Shown one piece after another: positions 55,201 through 61,200 of a stretch of 64,000 nt of DNA. The position numbers were made by a program, and so were the translations under genes. Within the stretch, counting starts at the first letter, position 1. Each line of letters starts with the position of its first letter. The notes beneath the pieces are model-generated. The model did no database searches. It was not told where the DNA came from and was given only the letters and a program-made list of their open reading frames with translations. The stretch covers positions 101,367,606 to 101,431,605 of the forward strand of contig CM069441.1 in NCBI GenBank assembly GCA_035610835.1, written 5' to 3'. Origin of the DNA: Ophiura sarsii. Lineage: Eukaryota > Echinodermata > Ophiuroidea > Amphilepidida > Ophiuridae.

Positions 55201-58200
55201 GTCTGTTAGTCATGTCTTTGATCTCTTAAAGGGGCATGAAGAGATATGTTGCAGGATGACACCCTTGATTATGATAAAAACTGGGATTTGTATATTTTTA
55301 CAATTGTATTACATGAATGTACTTACACCTATAAGGATTAAGAAAAAGCAGCCCTCTTTGTACAACAAAACGTTGAATCCAAAATGCTGATAGTGCCATG
55401 ATCAGCATTTTACCATAGACAGTGTCCTCCTGCAGCATGCATAATAAATAAGGCGAACCATATTTACATAGAGGGCATTGTTAAGAAAAGTTGCAATAAA
55501 TAGTGATGGTAATGTTTTAATCGAGTTTTGCTGTGTTTTTGTGAGTAGAAACAACAAAAATTATAATTTTTAATGTTCATCTTGAATTCTGAAGTAAATT
55601 ACACACACAAATCTTCAACACTACTTTGTGTCCCTTTAAGCTGAGTGATTTCAATGTCTTGTGCTTTATATGTGCACACTCTGTACTTGATTTAGATTTT
55701 GCAATTGCATACAGCAAAGAATTTAATTAGTGTGAACAAAATATAAATTAAATAAATTCATTTGTATTTTTTCTCAAGATATGAGAAAAGTCAATTAATC
55801 CATGTGTGCTGGTTTTGATAAGCTAACAATGACCACATTCCCTATGAGGTTGTGGAATTAATTGCATCAACACCAGCATGCATGCATTGATTGTTTTCAT
55901 TTCTTTCAAAACATGTGCATTTGTTGACTTATGAATATATACAGCAAACAAAACCATGTATTTCTTATAAGTGCATGAGATGGACCATTGATGTTTCTTT
56001 AAATTGTATACAGTGGTTCAGATGGTCTACTGAAGCTATGGACAATTAAATCTAATGAGTGTGTGAAAACAATGGATGAACACACAGACAAGGTGTGGAC
56101 GCTGGCTGCTAACGATGCAGAGAATCGTATTGTGTCCGGTGGGGGAGACTCTAACCTTGTCATATGGGAGGTAAGTAGGGATGAGTGCAGAATTGAGGTT
56201 GGGGAGTGCAAGGGTGTGGCTGTAGGGAGAGACTAACCTTATCATATGGGAGGTAAGTAGGGATGGTGCAGAATTGAGGTTGGAGAGTGCAAGGGTGTGG
56301 CTGTAGGGAGAGACTAACCTTATCATATGGGAGGTAAGTAGGGATGGTGCAGAATTGAGGTTGGGGAGTGCAAGGGTGTGGCTGTAGGGAGAGACTAACC
56401 TGATCATATGGGAGGTAAGTAGGGATGAATGCAGAATTGAGGTTGGGGAGTGCAAGGGTGTGGCTGTAGGGAGAGACTAACCTTATCATATGGGAGGTAA
56501 GTAGGGATGGTGCAGAATTGAGGTTGGGGAGTGCAAGGGTGTGGCTGTAGGGAGAGACCAACCTTATCATATGGGAGGTAAGTAGGGATGGTGCAGAATT
56601 GAGGTTGGGGAGTGCAAGGGTGTGGCTGTAGGGAGAGACTAACCTTATCATATGGGAGGTAAGTAGGGATGGTGCAGAATTGAGGTTGGGGAGTGCAAGG
56701 GTGTGGCTGTAGGGGGAGACTAACCTTATCATACATGTATGGGAGATAAGTAGGGATGAGTGCAGAATTGAGGTTGGGGAGTACAAGGGTGTGGCTGTAG
56801 GGAGACTAACCTATCATATTGGAGTTAAGTGGGGAAGGATTTCGAATTGAGGCTGGGGAATGCAAGGGTATGACTGTAGGGGAAACTATCCTTGTCATAT
56901 GGGAGGTAAGTAGGGATGGGAGCCGAATTGAGGTGGGGAAGTGCAAGAGTGTGGCTGTAGGGGTGACTAACCTTGTCATATGTGAGGTAAGTAGGGATTG
57001 GTGCAGAATTGAGGCTGGGGAGTGCAAGGGTGTGGCTGTAGGGGGAGGTAATAACCTTGTCATATGTGAGGTAAGTAGGGATTGGTGCAGAATTGAGGCT
57101 GGGGAGTGCAAGAGTTTGGCTGTAGGGAGAGACTAACCTTGTCATATGTGAGGTAAGTAGGGATTGGTGCAGAATTGAGGTTGGGGAGTGCAAGGGTGTG
57201 GCTGTAGGGGGAGGTTAACCTCATCATATTGGAGTTAAGTGGGGAAGGGTGCAGAATTGAGGCTGGGGAATGCAAGGGTATGACTGTAGGGGAGACTAAC
57301 CTTGTCATATGGGAGGTAAGTAGGGATGGGAGCAGAATTGAGGTTGGGGAGTGCAAGTGTGTGGCTGTAGGGGAGGTTAACCTTATCATATTGGAGTTAA
57401 GTGGGGAAGGGTGCAGAATTGAGGCTGGGGAATGCAAGGGTATGACTGTAGGGGGAGACTAACCTTGTCATATGTGAGGTAAGTAGGGATTGGTGCAGAA
57501 TTGAGGTTGGGGAGTGCAAGAGTGTGGCTGTAGGAGAGACTAACCTTATCATATTGTACGAAGCTTACGGGTGCAAGGGTTGTCTAGATGGGGAGTCCTG
57601 TACTTATCATAAGGGAGTTAAGTTGGGCCAGGAAGTCAAATTGTGGGTGCTTGGGGCAATGCAAGGGGTGCATAGAGAGGGCTCTCCAAGGGTTCAAAGA
57701 GATGAGATGAGAAGGTTGCTAGTGAGGGGTGAGTTGGAAGTGTGTGAAGTGTTTTGAGGAAAAGATTTCAATATAATTGTATAAAGACCCATGTTCAAGA
57801 CAGGTACTAATCCGTATCATTTTGTTTATTACAGGATGTCACAGAAGTTGAGGAAGAGGAGGAAAGGGCTAAGATGGAGGACCAACTTCTCAAGTAAGAA
57901 CACATTTTTAAAGAATTTTAAGGAGTGAAATTAGGAATCGTATCGCTCTGTAACACAACCTTCTTTTTTTGATTTGTGATCAGAAATCTAAATCTGCAAT
58001 AAAATCTACTTTCTAAAAAAAAATCATGAATAGAGGGTGCCCCTGGAAAAGATCACATGATATGCCTCTAAGCCATTTTCATCTGATACAAGACATATAA
58101 TGAACTGGTCAGAAACAACAATGCTTTTAACCATTATGCTTATACTCAGTGCTAGTAATAATTATGTATTTGTAAAATAGTCAGTGTTTTTCGTGTTTGG

Positions 58201-61200
58201 CATTGGGTTTTCGTGACTTGAGTGGCAGTGTATATGGTATAAAGGTTGTATCAGAATACATATAGCTGACAAATTGACCATATTAAAAAGGTAGTTATTC
58301 AAATTTGAAGTGGTGTTATAAATGTACAACATATATTTGTGTGTACTTCATTATCTATATATTATGTGATGCTAAACTGTTGTATATTGAAGCTCTTGTC
58401 ATTTTGCATCAGTCATATTGTATTCATCGTGATTGGATTACCCATTTTATCATTTGATTCCACAGAGAACAGCAGCTTTCCAACCTGTTACATGACAAGA
58501 AGTATCTAAAGGCAATAGGCCTAGCCATCACCCTAGAACAGCCATTTAGACTGCTTAACATTATCAAAAGTAAGTATTTGAAGGCAATAGGCCAAACCAG
58601 CAATAATGTCAATTTTCAGATTGTGAGATAGGCTATTACGACGGGTATTCATAATATAAGTTAAACGGGTTCGCCGTCAGAATTTTTTTAATCAAAACTT
58701 GTCCGATAGTTTTGTGGTCTATTTTTATCTCCCTGACTATCTCTCTGGCTAAAAGCCGGAGGGGCATTTTGTCATGTCATCCAAGCCTTTTTGGTTAGGT
58801 TCAGGCCTGTTATGTGCTCTCATATGAAAAGTCTGATTTCAATCTCAATCAAACTTGGTAACAATAATCTTTGAATACGGGTGATTTGAGATGCTCATGG
58901 GGTGTACACAGATTGACCTTTAATGACCCCTACATGACATTTGACCTCATTTTAAACTGCACTTATTGCTGTTGTTTAGGTCTCTCATATATAAAGTCAG
59001 ACTTTAATCTCAGCCAAACTTGGTGACAATATGCTTTAGGTAAGGGGACTTGAGATTTTCATGGGATCTACACAGATTGATCTCTAATGACCCTTACATG
59101 ACCTTTGACCGCTTATGCCAACACTTTAAACTGCAGTTATTGCTGCTGTTTACAGAGCTCTCAGACAAACTTGGTGACAATATTCTTTGGGTAAGGGTAC
59201 TTGAGATGCTCATTGGGTGTACACAGATTGGCCTCTAATGACCCCTACATGACCGTTGACCCATATTTATCTAACACTTTAAACTGCAGTTATTGCTTTT
59301 GTAGGGCTCTCATGTAAATTCAGACTTCAATCTCAGCCAAATGTGGTGACAATAATCTTTAGGTGCTCATCGGGTGTATACTGATTGACTTCTAATGGCC
59401 TGAACATGACCATTAACCCCATTTTGTCAACACTTTAAACTGCAAGTATTGCTCTTTAGGGCTCTCATATGAAAAGTCCAACTTCAATCTCAACCAAACT
59501 TGGTGACAATAATCTTTGGGTAAGGGGATTTGAGATGACTCGTGGGGTGTACCCAGATTGACCTCTTATGACTCGAATACGACCTTTCACCCATTTAAGT
59601 CAATTTCGCAGATGGGGGGGGGGGGGGGGGGTGCAAGTCGTGGCCTACCATATTTTAAAAGAAAATCATCTCATTTTTGGCCATTTTAGCCCATTTTCAC
59701 ACACTTTTCATGGTTTGTTTTCAGGTTTGTTTAATCAGTATGTTAATGCTGAACATGCACCTTTCTTCTTTCCTAAAAGTATTTGTTGACGATCTTATTT
59801 GCCTATGTCATAGTTAAACATAAACAGAACACATATTGCTATTAATTAACAAAAATATGATATTAAAAAAAGAATGAAGACAAAACAGTGACCTCAGATT
59901 TTTGGGTCATTCGCAAAGGGCAAGTCAATTTTGTTTGTTTGTTTAGCCTTAGGGGAGACTTACCTTTCTATTCAAGATGACCACAAAATCACCACCAATA
60001 ACCTAGAAATACTGTGTTATTTTGGTGGATATATGGAGATGGTGGGGATTGTGTGTTTCTCAGGCCGACACCTTCAATTCACCACTAATCCCCACCTTTT
60101 GCATTTGGATAGTAACACGCTTATAGACTTGCCTGCATGGCAGGGCTGGAATTTTTAAAATTTCCCTGGAAGCAAAGAATTTTTCCCAGAAGAAAAGGAA
60201 GATTTCCCTCCATTTCTTATGTATTTCTTTATTTGGAAAAGTAAAATTTCCCTCCAAATACCCAAATTTCTTTGGAAGAAGCTTCCTTAATTTTGTTCCA
60301 GGCCTGCATGCATGTGGATAAACAGTTTGGTAACCATTTGTTCTTTAAGTTGCTACATTGTGTAATTAGGGCTTCAATATCAAGGCCCTTTTTCATCATC
60401 TGTGCGCTGGATATGGCACTTTAAGAATATGTTAAAAGAATAATGGAATTGCATGCAAAGTTTTGACGAATTCATCTCAGCGAAGGGTGCTCTGGGATTT
60501 TTTTATTGATCTGTTGTGAGTGAGTGAATACTGCTTGTTTACTACTTTGTCAATTCTGATATCATTTGTCTCTGTCTGTAACAGCCATCATGGAAGAAAC
60601 AGATGGAATGGAGGGACTCGAGAAAACATTAGGAAAATTGAGACCAGATCAAATTGGTGAGCAAATAATATTTTCTATACTTTAGACATATTTTTGTCTT
60701 GCTCTAGCTAAACTTGATAAAGACTGGTATATCCAGTCGAAACGTCTACCACTTTTGTCTCCCCTTCTTTTACCCCCTCACCATCATCACTTCTCGCACT
60801 CACCATATGTTGAGACTACGGGATGTGCCCTGCTGGACAGTTGGAACTGTCGTTTTGCATTTACTCTCTATTAATCCTTGTAAGATGAAATATGTTCATC
60901 TAACTCTGTGCAGTGACGTCAGAGCGTATTCCAGTAGTCAAGGCAGCATTAAGGTACTAGGGTCGAGATCCATGTATGAATGCGTGGGTACATACACCAG
61001 TGCATCACATTCAAGTATGCAACAATGGTACACTTATTGAAATACCCCCTGATGTCACTCCATAGATGAATGAAGTGTAAAAATAAATTAGGGGGGGGGG
61101 GGAATAGCTTTTAAAATTGATAGCAGCATCTCATTTATCCACACTGGTCTTGGTAAAAGTCATAAGCGAAAAAAGTGTTCAGTCGCAAGCAGAGAGATAA

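Noticed and set aside
54425..56013. Exon-tail copies after exon 12
   Set aside because: The sequence after the donor (GGGCATTGTAGGCATCTATAG) is only loosely like exon 12 and cannot be told from chance.
56036..57437. Long minus-strand open reading frames (up to about 208 residues) over the exon-13 minisatellite, with repeats such as [16 protein letters not shown]
   Set aside because: They exist only because the 81-bp unit is a multiple of three and happens to lack stops on that strand. The same array is open in several frames, and the sequence derives from a coding exon and intron on the other strand.
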